From assembly GCF_004343775.1 (NCBI RefSeq), contig NZ_PTXL01000007.1, forward strand, positions 496,001-560,000: a stretch of DNA of 64,000 nt, given 5' to 3'. Made by a program: the position numbers and the translations under genes. Below the pieces are notes generated by a model. That model did no database searches and was not told the DNA's origin. It worked only from the letters and a program-made list of their open reading frames with translations. Positions 44,408 through 52,786 of this stretch are shown here, piece by piece. The stretch is from Burkholderia sp. SRS-46. GTDB lineage: Bacteria; Pseudomonadota; Gammaproteobacteria; Burkholderiales; Burkholderiaceae. Numbering within the stretch: position 1 is the stretch's first letter; the number at the start of each line of letters is the position of its first letter.

Positions 44408-44811
44408 TGCGGCACGCGCCGGCGGCGAAGTAAGCGGGCGCTCACCTCGCGTGGCGGGGCCGCCCGCCGCGCCGGACGCAAAAAAAACCGCTCGGGCGCA
44501 ATGCCCGAACGGTCAACGGAGAGTGGAACGGCTGCCGCGCCTGGTACGCGGCAGTGCAGGTACTGTATGAAACCCGGCGGCTGCCGTGAATCAGACGAGT
44601 CTGATTTTGCGGCGGCCGATCGCCCCGCCGGCCGGCATCCCGCCCCGGAATCGCGCCCGACCCGACCGGGCCCGCCGCTTCCCCGAATCATTGCCGGCCG
44701 CGCCGGCGCGCCGCTTGCCAGCGCCATTCCCGCTCCTTAAACTTCGCGCCAGATTCCAGACCCGGCGCATCCCTCGCAGCCGGGCGACCGACAAGACAGG
44801 AGCGTGTCCCG
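44408..44811. other. 404-bp intergenic region after flgL
   Basis: No protein gene is supported. The left part carries a leftward intrinsic terminator and two further hairpins (44480-44606), considered below as a candidate minus-strand RNA. The right part is GC-rich sequence ahead of the NCS2 permease, with AGGAGCG as its ribosome site. Confidence 0.5.
44480..44606 (-). ncRNA. Candidate minus-strand small RNA with terminator
   Basis: Read leftward: a hairpin AATCAGA/TCTGATT (44589-44606), a perfect 8-bp hairpin CTGCCGCG/CGCGGCAG (44532-44554), then an 11-bp stem (44487-44513) directly followed by eight U (plus-strand A run 44480-44487). In that last stem one pair is G-U in the minus-strand RNA but C-A mismatched in the plus-strand RNA, so the fold and T run favour leftward transcription. 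No leftward gene lies upstream to be terminated. A promoter was not found. Confidence 0.45.
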
Positions 44812-46119
44812 ATGTCCGATTCCTATTTCCCGCGCTGGCGGGTGCAACCGCCCGGCGCGGCCGCGCGCGTCGTCGGCCCCGACGAGCGCCTGTCGTGGCC
44901 GCAGATGATCGCGATGGGCGTGCAGCACGTCGTCGCGATGTTCGGCTCGACCGTGCTCGCGCCGCTGCTGATGGGCTTCGACCCGAACCTGTGCATCTTC
45001 ATGTCCGGCGTCGGCACGCTGCTGTTCTTCGCGCTGGTCGGCGGCCGGGTGCCGAGCTATCTCGGCTCGAGCTTCGCGTTCATCGGCCTGGTGATCGCGG
45101 TGACCGGCTATGCCGGCAGCGGCCCGAACCCGAACATCCCGGTCGCGCTCGGCGGCATCATCGCGTGCGGCGCCGTGTACATCGCGATCGGCGCGATCGT
45201 GTCGGCGGTCGGCACGCGCTGGATCGAGGCGCTGATGCCGCCCGTCGTCACCGGCGCGATCGTCGCCGTGATCGGGCTGAACCTCGCGCCGATCGCGGTC
45301 AAGGGCGTGTCCGCGTCCACCTTCGATTCGGCGATGGCGCTCGTCACGGTGCTGTCGGTCGGCGGCGTCGCGGTGTTCGCGCGCGGGATGATGCAGCGCC
45401 TGCTGATCCTCATCGGGCTCGTGATCGCCTACGTGATCTACGCGCTCGCGACCAACGGGATGGGCCTCGGCAAGCCGATCGACTTCTCGATCGTCGCGCA
45501 CGCCGCGTGGTTCGGCATCCCGACGTTCCACGCGCCGGCGTTCGATCCGCATGCGATGCTGATGCTCGCGCCGATCGCGGTGATCCTCGTCGCCGAGAAC
45601 CTCGGCCACATCAAGGCCGTCAGCGCGATGACCGGCCAGAACCTCGACCGCTACGTCGGCCGCGCGTTCATCGGCGACGGGCTGGCCACGATCGTGTCGG
45701 GCAGCGTCGGCGGCACCGGCGTCACGACCTACGCGGAAAACATCGGCGTGATGGCCGTCACGCGGATCTATTCGACGCTCGTGTTCGTGGTGGCCGCGCT
45801 GATCGCGATCCTGCTCGGCTTCTCGCCGAAGTTCGGCGCGGTGATCCAGACGATTCCGGGCCCGGTGCTCGGCGGCGTGTCGATCGTCGTGTTCGGGCTG
45901 ATCGCGGTGACGGGCGCGCGCATCTGGGTCGTCAACAAGGTCGATTTCTCCGACAACCGCAACCTGATCGTCGCGGCGGTCACGCTCGTGCTCGGCGCGG
46001 GCGACTTCTCGCTGAAGTTCGGCGGCTTCGCACTCGGCGGGATCGGCACCGCGACGTTCGGCGCGATCATCCTGTATGCGATCCTGCGCAAGGAAAAGGA
46101 ACCGGGCCCGGTGGTCTGA
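44812..46119 (+). CDS. NCS2-family uracil/pyrimidine permease
   Basis: A 435-residue inner-membrane transporter with about 12-14 hydrophobic segments. The start region LSWPQMIAMGVQHVVAMFGS, PSYLGSSFAFIG (near residue 83), and ILVAENLGHIKAV (near 262) with GTGVTTYAENIGVMAVT (near 303) are NCS2 hallmarks and resemble RutG/UraA. It probably imports uracil or a related base with protons. Substrate is inferred from family only. An AGGAGCG site precedes ATG 44812. It converges on the LysR gene. Confidence 0.92.
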   Translation: MSDSYFPRWRVQPPGAAARVVGPDERLSWPQMIAMGVQHVVAMFGSTVLAPLLMGFDPNLCIFMSGVGTLLFFALVGGRVPSYLGSSFAFIGLVIAVTGYAGSGPNPNIPVALGGIIACGAVYIAIGAIVSAVGTRWIEALMPPVVTGAIVAVIGLNLAPIAVKGVSASTFDSAMALVTVLSVGGVAVFARGMMQRLLILIGLVIAYVIYALATNGMGLGKPIDFSIVAHAAWFGIPTFHAPAFDPHAMLMLAPIAVILVAENLGHIKAVSAMTGQNLDRYVGRAFIGDGLATIVSGSVGGTGVTTYAENIGVMAVTRIYSTLVFVVAALIAILLGFSPKFGAVIQTIPGPVLGGVSIVVFGLIAVTGARIWVVNKVDFSDNRNLIVAAVTLVLGAGDFSLKFGGFALGGIGTATFGAIILYAILRKEKEPGPVV

Positions 46120-46170
46120 CGCCCGGTGCGATGGCGCGCGGCGCGCGGCTGCCCGCCGCCGCTTCATCGG

Positions 46171-47055
46171 TCACGCGCCGGCGCTCGCCTGCGCTTCCAG
46201 CCACGCGCAGAACTGCGCGACGAGCGGTTCCTCCGCGCGCTCGCGCGGCGTGATCCACCAGTAGCTGCGGGTCGCGATGCGCGGCCCCGGCAGCGGCATC
46301 ACGAGCCGGCCGCTCGCGAGCTCGTCGTCGATCAGCGGCAGCGGGCCGAGCGCGACGCCGAGCCCGTCGACCGCCGCCTGCAAGGCCAGGTAGAAGTGGT
46401 CGAACGACTGGCGCTTGCGCCCCTTCAGTGTCGCGCCGGCGGCCGCGAACCAGTCGCGCCAGCCTTCCGGGCGCGTATCCGAATGCAGCAACACGTGCCG
46501 CGACAGGTCGTCGGCGCGCGCGATCGGCGCGCGCTTGAGCAACGCGGGGCTGCAGACGGGGATCACGCTCTCGTCGAGAAAGCGGCCGCTCGCGCAATTC
46601 GGCCAGTGGCCGGGGCCGCGGCGGATCGCGACGTCGAACCCGTCGAGCGTGTCGAGCGGTGCGTTCGACGTCGACAGCTTCAGCTCCACGTTCGGCACGT
46701 CGCGCTGGAAGCGCGACAGGCGCGGCAGCAGCCATTTCATCGCGAAGGTCGGCAAGGCGTTGATGCGCAGCACGCGCGCGGTGCCGGTGCGGCGCAGGCG
46801 CTCGGTCGCGAGCGCGATGCTGTCGAACGCGGCGCGCACCGTATCCAGATACTGGCGGCCTTCGTCGGTGAGCTTCACGCGCTTGCCGATCCGGTGGAAC
46901 ACGGGCTTGCCGAGCCACGCCTCGAACCCGGCGATCTGCCGGCTGATGGCACCATGAGTCACATGCAGCTCGTCGCCGGCGGCGCTGAAGCTTTCGTGTC
47001 GTGCCGCGGCTTCAAAGGCCCGAAGCGCGGAAAAGGGCGGGAGATCGCGTGCCAT
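46171..47055 (-). CDS. LysR-family transcriptional regulator (GcvA-like)
   Basis: A 294-residue LTTR. The N-terminal winged helix (residues about 5-65) reads LRAFEAAARHESFSAAGDEL followed by HVTHGAISRQIAGFE, close to GcvA-type regulators. The effector domain follows, with IRRGPGHW near 125 and WWITPRERAEEPLVAQFCAWL near the end. It is divergent from the split chromate-transporter genes. A perfect inverted repeat (47057-47077) abuts its start codon, consistent with autorepression and control of the transporter. Confidence 0.92.
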   Translation of the reverse strand: MARDLPPFSALRAFEAAARHESFSAAGDELHVTHGAISRQIAGFEAWLGKPVFHRIGKRVKLTDEGRQYLDTVRAAFDSIALATERLRRTGTARVLRINALPTFAMKWLLPRLSRFQRDVPNVELKLSTSNAPLDTLDGFDVAIRRGPGHWPNCASGRFLDESVIPVCSPALLKRAPIARADDLSRHVLLHSDTRPEGWRDWFAAAGATLKGRKRQSFDHFYLALQAAVDGLGVALGPLPLIDDELASGRLVMPLPGPRIATRSYWWITPRERAEEPLVAQFCAWLEAQASAGA

Positions 47056-47056
47056 G

Positions 47057-47077
47057 CTTGTGATTCTAGATCACAAG
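47057..47077. promoter_or_regulatory. Inverted repeat, likely LysR operator
   Basis: Perfect 8-bp arms CTTGTGAT and ATCACAAG around TCTAG form a 21-bp site with an LTTR-type T-N11-A core. It starts 2 bp from the LysR start codon, so binding there would cover that gene's ribosome site and promoter. Confidence 0.65.
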
Positions 47078-47151
47078 GGCGTGCCGATAAAATCGTTTTG
47101 ATCGCGGCCCGGACGGCGGTAACCTCGGCTTACCGTTTGACGAGGACTCCC

Positions 47152-47775
47152 ATGCAATCCGTTTCCCCGCCGCCTGCCGGCGCGCCGCGCAGCATCGGCC
47201 TGGCCGAGCTGTTCACCGGCTTCCTGTCCCTTGGCCTCATGTCGTTCGGCGGCGCGCTGCCGTTCGCGCGGCGCACGATCGTCGAGGAGCGCAAGTGGCT
47301 CTCCGCCGACGAATTCACCGACCTGCTCGGCCTGTGCCAGTTCCTGCCCGGCGGCAACGTGATCAACCTGTCGGTCGCGGTCGGCATGCGCTTTCGCGGC
47401 GTGCCGGGCGCGCTGGCCGGCATTCTCGGGCTGATCGCGGGGCCGACGCTCGTCGTCGTCGCGCTTGGCGTGCTGTACGCGAAGACCCAGAACGAGCCGG
47501 CCGTCCGGCACCTGTTCGCCGGCCTGTCGGCCGCGGCGGCCGGGCTGCTCGCGGCGATGGCGGTGAAGGTCGCGAAGCCGCTGCGGCACGCGCGTGCCGC
47601 CGCGGGTATCGCGGTGCTGGCGTTCGTCGCGATCGCCGTGCTGCGCATTCCGCTGCTGACCACGATGCTCGTGCTGACGCCGTTCAGCATCTGGCTCGCC
47701 GCGCGGCGCGGCCCCGCGCCGGTCGTGCCGGCGGCCCCCGAGTCGCGCGAGGCGGACCAGGGAGGCGCGCGATGA
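47152..47775 (+). CDS. Chromate transporter, N-terminal half type
   Basis: A 207-residue inner-membrane protein of the CHR family. The signature SFGGALPFARRTIVEERKWL near residue 33 and FTDLLGLCQFLPGGNVINLS (near 57) mark the CHR domain. It is a single-domain (short-chain) member and should work with the next gene as a heterodimer. CHR proteins export chromate, perhaps as a sulphate mimic. The stop overlaps the next start (ATGA). The gene pair is divergent from a LysR regulator. Confidence 0.9.
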   Translation: MQSVSPPPAGAPRSIGLAELFTGFLSLGLMSFGGALPFARRTIVEERKWLSADEFTDLLGLCQFLPGGNVINLSVAVGMRFRGVPGALAGILGLIAGPTLVVVALGVLYAKTQNEPAVRHLFAGLSAAAAGLLAAMAVKVAKPLRHARAAAGIAVLAFVAIAVLRIPLLTTMLVLTPFSIWLAARRGPAPVVPAAPESREADQGGAR

Positions 47776-48299
47776 ACGATACGCTGATCGCGCTCGCGAC
47801 CATCTTCACCCAGCTGTCGCTGCTCGCGTTCGGCGGCGGCAACACGATCCTGCCGGAGATGCAGCGGCAGGTGGTCGACGTGCATCACTGGATGAGCGCG
47901 TCGGAGTTCACCGCGCTGTTCGCGCTCGCGCAGGCCGCGCCGGGGCCGAACATGATGATCGTGTCGCTGGTCGGCTGGCACGTGGCCGGCTGGTGGGGCC
48001 TGCTGGTCGCGACGCTCGCGAAGTTCGGGCCGTCGTCGCTCGTCACCGTGCTCGCGCTGCACGCGTGGGAGCGCTTCCGGAACCGGCCGTGGCGCCGCTA
48101 CGTGCAGCAGGGGATGGTGCCCGTCACCGCGGGCCTCGTCGCGGCGAGCGCGGTGGTGATCGCCGAGGCATCGAACCACCTGGCGATCCAGTGGGGCATC
48201 ACCGCCGCGTGCGCGGTGCTCGCGTACCGCACGCGCATCCATCCGCTGTGGCTGCTCGCGGCCGGCGCGCTGATCGGGCTGACGGGCGTCGGGCAGTGA
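47772..48299 (+). CDS. Chromate transporter, C-terminal half type
   Basis: A 175-residue CHR-domain membrane protein, partner of the preceding gene. It has LLAFGGGNTILPEMQRQVVD (near residue 16) and FALAQAAPGPNMMIVSLVGW (near 49). The two halves correspond to the two domains of the long ChrA protein. ATG 47772 overlaps the previous stop by four bases, ensuring balanced synthesis. Confidence 0.9.
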   Translation: MNDTLIALATIFTQLSLLAFGGGNTILPEMQRQVVDVHHWMSASEFTALFALAQAAPGPNMMIVSLVGWHVAGWWGLLVATLAKFGPSSLVTVLALHAWERFRNRPWRRYVQQGMVPVTAGLVAASAVVIAEASNHLAIQWGITAACAVLAYRTRIHPLWLLAAGALIGLTGVGQ

Positions 48300-48321
48300 T
48301 CGCGCGGGCCGGCGCGCCCGC

Positions 48322-48669
48322 TCAGCGCGGGTCGGCCTGCCCGGTCGGCTCGCTGCCGACGAGGCCGAGCAGCCTGCCGCGCTCGCTGTCGACGCTGCCG
48401 GTCGCGGCGGGCCAGTCGATCACGTAGCCGGCGTTCAGCGCATCGCGCATGATCGTGCCGTAGTCCGACTTGCCGAGCTTGCCGCCGTGCAGCGCGTCGG
48501 CCACCTCGCGCTTCAGGTTCGGCGTGAACGCCGGATAGGCGGTGACGAGCGCCGCATACTGGCGCGCGTCGATCTCGGCCGATTCGCGGTTGAGGGCCCA
48601 GACGACCACCAGCACGATCGCGACGAACGGCACGGCGGTGTAGCGCAGGAAGAATTTCGCGGGTGTCAT
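48322..48669 (-). CDS. Hypothetical membrane-anchored protein
   Basis: A 115-residue protein I do not recognise. A single hydrophobic segment near residues 9-26 (YTAVPFVAIVLVVVWAL) suggests an inner-membrane anchor with the rest in the periplasm. The remainder has a helical KREVADALHGGKLGKSDYGTI-like stretch (about 53-73). It converges on the chromate transporter and is divergent from the zinc-ribbon gene. Confidence 0.7.
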   Translation of the reverse strand: MTPAKFFLRYTAVPFVAIVLVVVWALNRESAEIDARQYAALVTAYPAFTPNLKREVADALHGGKLGKSDYGTIMRDALNAGYVIDWPAATGSVDSERGRLLGLVGSEPTGQADPR

Positions 48670-48753
48670 TCGATTGCTCTTTGAGATACGGCGGGGCGGG
48701 GCGGCGGAACGGGTCGGTATACTGCCGGCTTTCGATCAGCAGGACCCAGCATC

Positions 48754-49095
48754 ATGTCGACGATTCCCGCCTGTCCGCAATGCGCGATGGAAAACACCTA
48801 CCCCGACGGCGAGCATTATATTTGCGCCGACTGCGGGCACGAGTGGTCGAGTGCCGCACCGGCGGCCGCCGATGACGACGCCGCGCGCGTCGTGCGCGAC
48901 GCGAACGGCAACGTGCTCGCCGACGGCGACGCGGTCGTGCTGATCAAGGACCTGAAGCTGAAGGGCTCGTCGATCACGCTGAAGATGGGCACCCGGGTGA
49001 AGAGCATTCGCCTCGTCGGCGGCGATCACGAAGTCGACTGCAAGGTCGACGGGATGAGCGTGATGCTGAAGGCCTGCTACCTGAAGAAGAACTGA
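48754..49095 (+). CDS. PhnA/YjdM-type zinc-ribbon protein
   Basis: A 113-residue cytoplasmic protein. The N-terminal zinc ribbon has two CxxC pairs (CPQC near residue 7 and CADC near 24). The C-terminal SH3-like PhnA domain has DGDAVVLIKDLKLKGSS and KMGTRVKSIRLV. The family is annotated as alkylphosphonate-utilisation protein PhnA/YjdM, but a phosphonate role is not established. No phosphonate genes are nearby. Confidence 0.9.
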   Translation: MSTIPACPQCAMENTYPDGEHYICADCGHEWSSAAPAAADDDAARVVRDANGNVLADGDAVVLIKDLKLKGSSITLKMGTRVKSIRLVGGDHEVDCKVDGMSVMLKACYLKKN

Positions 49096-49124
49096 GCATC
49101 GCGCGCCCCGCCACGGGAGGATCG

Positions 49125-49826
49125 ATGGATCTCGACGGCGCCAGCCGCAATCTCACGGTCGCCGCGCTGCTCACGCTGTCCGGCGGCTATCTCGATGCGT
49201 ACACCTACGTCGGCCACGGCCACGTGTTCGCGAACACGATGACGGGCAACGTCGCGCTGCTCGGCATCAACCTGTCGGCCGGCGAGTGGGCTGCTGCGCT
49301 GCATCATGTGCCGCCGCTGGCGGGCTTCACGATCGCGGTGTTCGTCGCGCACCTGCTCGGCCTCGCCGCGCAGCGCGGCTGGATGCGGCACACCGCGTTC
49401 GCGAGCCTGATCGTCGAGATCGTGTTTCTCGGCGTCGCCGCGAGCGGCCTGGTCGGCGCGTCGAGCGCGTGGCTGATTCCCGGCATCTCGTTCGTCGCGA
49501 CGCTGCAGACGCTGTCGTTCACGCATCTCGAGGAACTGTCCTACACGTCGGTGATGACGACCGGCAACCTGCGGCGCGCCGCGCAGAAGCTGTTCGTCGG
49601 GCTGATTCCGCGCTACGACGCCGGCGCGCTGCACGATTCGGCGCTGCTCGCGACGATCAGCTTCTGCTTTCTCGCGGGCGCGGTGGCGGGCGGGCTCGTG
49701 ACGCGGCTCGTGCCGGGCATCGCGCTGTGGGGCGCCGTGCTGCTGCTGGCCGGCGCGTTCGCCGAAATCGTGCGCCGCGCATGGCGGCGCGCCGGGGCGG
49801 GCACCGGCGCGGGCGAAGCGGGCTGA
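49125..49826 (+). CDS. YoaK/DUF1275 family membrane protein
   Basis: A 233-residue inner-membrane protein with six hydrophobic segments. LTLSGGYLDAYTYVGHGHVF (near residue 16) and ANTMTGNVALLGI are the DUF1275 hallmarks, and TSVMTTGNLRRAA is a repeat of the TGN motif in the second half. Function is unknown in the family. It lies 29 bp after the zinc-ribbon gene with a GGGAGG site, so co-transcription is possible. Confidence 0.87.
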   Translation: MDLDGASRNLTVAALLTLSGGYLDAYTYVGHGHVFANTMTGNVALLGINLSAGEWAAALHHVPPLAGFTIAVFVAHLLGLAAQRGWMRHTAFASLIVEIVFLGVAASGLVGASSAWLIPGISFVATLQTLSFTHLEELSYTSVMTTGNLRRAAQKLFVGLIPRYDAGALHDSALLATISFCFLAGAVAGGLVTRLVPGIALWGAVLLLAGAFAEIVRRAWRRAGAGTGAGEAG

Positions 49827-50157
49827 CGCGGGGCGGGCCCGGCGCCCGGCGCCGCCGGCGGCCGCGCGCTTCGGCCTCTTCTGCGCATGGGTGATCCTGC
49901 CAGGAGCGTCGTCTCAACCACCGAATCCCGCCAAAACCGGCCGCCTTCCGCGGCGGCCGATGGCAAGCGCCGTGCCACGCGGCGTTGTGTGCGGGCGACA
50001 GTCTCGCCGTTACAGCGCATTTCAATTTCTTTCAGGGGTCCGGCTGGTCTTATGATTCTGGCCACATCGCGCGCGCCATGAGTGCACGCGATTCCCACCC
50101 GGCCGCCGCGCACGCGGCCGGCAATGATCGGAGACACCAACAAACAAGGGAACGCTC
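49827..50157. other. 331-bp intergenic region before porin gene
   Basis: No gene is supported. The left half is extremely GC-rich. The right half turns AT-richer near 50020-50060 and holds a TATGAT hexamer (50056-50061) that may be the porin -10 box; no convincing -35 was found. An AAGGGA site precedes the porin start. Confidence 0.5.
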
Positions 50158-51279
50158 ATGAAGCAGACCACGAGACTCGCAGCAATCGCAGGGGGCACCC
50201 TCCTGGCATTCGCCAGCCAATACGCGGCAGCACAAAGCTCCGTCACGCTCTGGGGCGTCGCCGACGTCAGCGTCCGCTACCTGACCAACGCCAACGCCAA
50301 GAACGACGGCCTGCTGTCGATGTCGAACGGCGCGATCACCAACAGCCGCTTCGGCATCTACGGCACGGAAGACCTCGGCAGCGGGCTGAAGGCGCTCTTC
50401 AAGCTCGAAAGCGGCGTGAACCTGCAGAACGGCGCGTTCGCAGACAGTGGCCGCATGTTCAACCGTGCTGCGTACGTCGGCCTGTCGAGCCCGTACGGTA
50501 CCGTGACCCTCGGCCGCCAGAAGACGCCGCTGTTTGACCTGCTGTCGGACACCTACGATCCGCTGACCGTCGGTAACTACCTCGAGAACGCGTGGCTGCC
50601 GGTGGCGCTCGGCGGCGGGCTGTACGCGGACAACCAGATCAAATACACGGGTACGTTCAATGGTCTGACGGCGAGCGCGATGTACTCGACCGGTACGAAC
50701 TACGCGTCGACTGGCGCCGGCGGCTTCTCCGGCCAGATCCCGGGCTCGCTGGGCAAGGGCAATGCGTGGGGCCTGTCGCTGTCGTACGTGATGGGGCCGC
50801 TCAGCATCGCGGCCGGCGCACAGCAGAACAGCGATAACTCGGCACGCAAGCAGACCATCTATCACGCGAACATCGTCTACGCGTTCAGTACGGTGAAGGT
50901 CTATGCGGGCTACCTGCGCTCGAAGGACGATACGGGCTTCGTCGACAGCCTGCTCGCACAGCAGAAGATTCCAGTTGCGAAGGGCACCGGCCGGATCGAC
51001 GACGGCCCGTTCGCCGGCGTGAGCTGGCAGGCCAGCGCGCCGCTGACGCTGACGGGCGCGTTCTACTACGACCATATGCGCAATGCGATGACCGCCGACG
51101 GTACGCTCGGGAGCGGCAACCGCTATGCGATCGTCGGCATCGCCGAGTACGCGCTGAGCAAGCGCACGGAAGTCTACGGCACCGTCGACTTCAACAAGAC
51201 GAACGGCGCGGCCAACGTCCAGCTGCCGGGCCGCAGCAACCAGACAGGTATCGCGATCGGCCTGCGCAATATCTTCTGA
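50158..51279 (+). CDS. Outer-membrane porin (Gram-negative porin family)
   Basis: A 373-residue trimeric-type porin. The signal peptide (about 22 residues) ends AAA-QSSVTLWG, and the mature start SSVTLWGVADVSVRY is typical of Burkholderia/Neisseria porins. Sixteen-strand periodicity is plausible, the PYGTVTLGRQ segment (near residue 113) is conserved, and it ends with the C-terminal phenylalanine (GLRNIF) needed for Bam recognition. It provides general diffusion of small solutes. A terminator follows about 100 bp later. Confidence 0.93.
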   Translation: MKQTTRLAAIAGGTLLAFASQYAAAQSSVTLWGVADVSVRYLTNANAKNDGLLSMSNGAITNSRFGIYGTEDLGSGLKALFKLESGVNLQNGAFADSGRMFNRAAYVGLSSPYGTVTLGRQKTPLFDLLSDTYDPLTVGNYLENAWLPVALGGGLYADNQIKYTGTFNGLTASAMYSTGTNYASTGAGGFSGQIPGSLGKGNAWGLSLSYVMGPLSIAAGAQQNSDNSARKQTIYHANIVYAFSTVKVYAGYLRSKDDTGFVDSLLAQQKIPVAKGTGRIDDGPFAGVSWQASAPLTLTGAFYYDHMRNAMTADGTLGSGNRYAIVGIAEYALSKRTEVYGTVDFNKTNGAANVQLPGRSNQTGIAIGLRNIF

Positions 51280-51381
51280 CGCACTGTCCGCGCCGGTGCG
51301 AAGCCCGGCGCGCGACGCCATGCCGTTCAGTCCAGGCTTCCAGTGAGAAGTCGAACGGCGTGACGCAAAGGTGAGGACTTG

Positions 51382-51414
51382 ACGGCCCGAGCGCAACCGC
51401 GCCCGGGCCGTTTC
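51382..51414 (+). terminator. Intrinsic terminator after porin gene
   Basis: An ACGGCCCG/CGGGCCGT stem (51382-51389 with 51404-51411), with an inner GCGC pairing, is followed by TTTCTC. It lies 102 bp past the porin stop. Confidence 0.75.
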
Positions 51415-51517
51415 TCATTGGGAGGGGGTTTGACGCGCTCGCGCGATCGCAAAGGCCGCGCCGTGCCGTACGAACGCGTCACGGCGGCCCACGTCTGTCG
51501 ATCAGGCTCGCCGGCGG

Positions 51518-52690
51518 CTACTTGCCGATGTTGGTCCCAAGGTATTGCCAGTAGGTATTGTTCGTCGGGGTGGTCGGGAAGTACCAGTATCGTTTGTCGC
51601 CACCCAGCGCGGAGAGCCTGAAATACCTCGTTATCCCGGCATTCAACGTATAGGTGTAGGTGTCGCCAATCACCCCCAGCCTGTCGTTCTCGCCCCAGGC
51701 GTGAAACGCGGGCCCGTTGTAGAAGGGCTCGATCGTGCCGAGGTATTGCCAGTTGTTGTTGCTGGTCCCGTTGATGGGAAAGTACCAATATCGATTGCCG
51801 CTACCCAACGTAACGAGCCTGAAGTACTCGGTTCGATTGGAGTAGGGGTTCCGATACTTGAAGATCGAACCGATCTTCCCCTGCCGGTCGTAATCTCCCC
51901 AGTTCTGAGGCCCGTTGCTCAGGCCAATCTGATGGACCAGGCTCGACCCGACTACGTCGGAACGCGTGCCGACGTTGACGCCGTCCATGGCACCCGTGAC
52001 TTGCGGCAATGAACACGGATTGACAAAGCTGCCATAGGTCCCTGCCGAGATCTGGACAGTCTTCCCTGCGCCATTGTCCGAGGATGGCGAGCCGAATGCC
52101 GCGCGTGCATAGGGAATCAGTTCGCAACTGAAGCCATTGCTGAAGACCTCGGTGAAGGTCGTAATTCTCTTCTGCAGATTTCCCCATCCTGCTTGAGCCT
52201 GGATCTTGCCGAGATCCCAGTGATCGTTGGTCGCGAGATCCGTGACCGATACTTCCCACCAAGGTCCGGTTCCTCCGGCGTTTTCGAGCCGGAATCGGTA
52301 CATGTGCCCCGGCTGCCAGTCAAAAGAGGCGAGCACTTGCTGTCCGGTTCCCCCTTCACTGAATGTTTTCGCGACAGCGCCTTGCATCAAGGCAACGGAC
52401 GAAGTCGCGCTCCAGATGGAAAAGATGATCTTCTTGATTCCCGCGACCCGTTGCAGACCAAGATACCCGACGGGCCCCGTTTCGAACCAGAATTGCTGAG
52501 CCCAGAAGACACTGCTCTTGTCTCCCGAATCGCTCTGGACAATGAAGGAGAAGTCGATGCTCGAGTTGTCGCCCTTGCTGAGCACGAAGCTTCCCGAGGG
52601 CGTGCTGGTGATGGCCCACGATGCCGACGATGAAAATATCGCTGCGAAGAGAAACGCGCGCAGTGCGGTGGACAATTTCTTCAAATTCAT
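51518..52690 (-). CDS. Secreted DUF3472-type protein with two C-terminal repeats
   Basis: A 390-residue exported protein. A signal peptide ends SSASWA-I near residue 26. Residues about 60-255 resemble DUF3472 (VFWAQQFWFETGPVGYLGLQ). Two repeats of about 57 residues follow (263-319 and 330-386), sharing YFRL, RYWYFP and WQYLGT. They look like a surface-protein repeat also seen, as I recall, in secreted metalloproteases; that is tentative. G+C appears lower than in its neighbours. It is last in the leftward fimbrial operon, 96 bp after the second adhesin. Function is unknown. Confidence 0.75.
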   Translation of the reverse strand: MNLKKLSTALRAFLFAAIFSSSASWAITSTPSGSFVLSKGDNSSIDFSFIVQSDSGDKSSVFWAQQFWFETGPVGYLGLQRVAGIKKIIFSIWSATSSVALMQGAVAKTFSEGGTGQQVLASFDWQPGHMYRFRLENAGGTGPWWEVSVTDLATNDHWDLGKIQAQAGWGNLQKRITTFTEVFSNGFSCELIPYARAAFGSPSSDNGAGKTVQISAGTYGSFVNPCSLPQVTGAMDGVNVGTRSDVVGSSLVHQIGLSNGPQNWGDYDRQGKIGSIFKYRNPYSNRTEYFRLVTLGSGNRYWYFPINGTSNNNWQYLGTIEPFYNGPAFHAWGENDRLGVIGDTYTYTLNAGITRYFRLSALGGDKRYWYFPTTPTNNTYWQYLGTNIGK

Positions 52691-52786
52691 TTGGTACACT
52701 AAGTTACACGGCGTTTTGCCTGATCGTGAAATTTCGGCAGGCAGAAGCGATGTCGCCCGATTGCCTTCGAACCGGCTGCGCATTGC

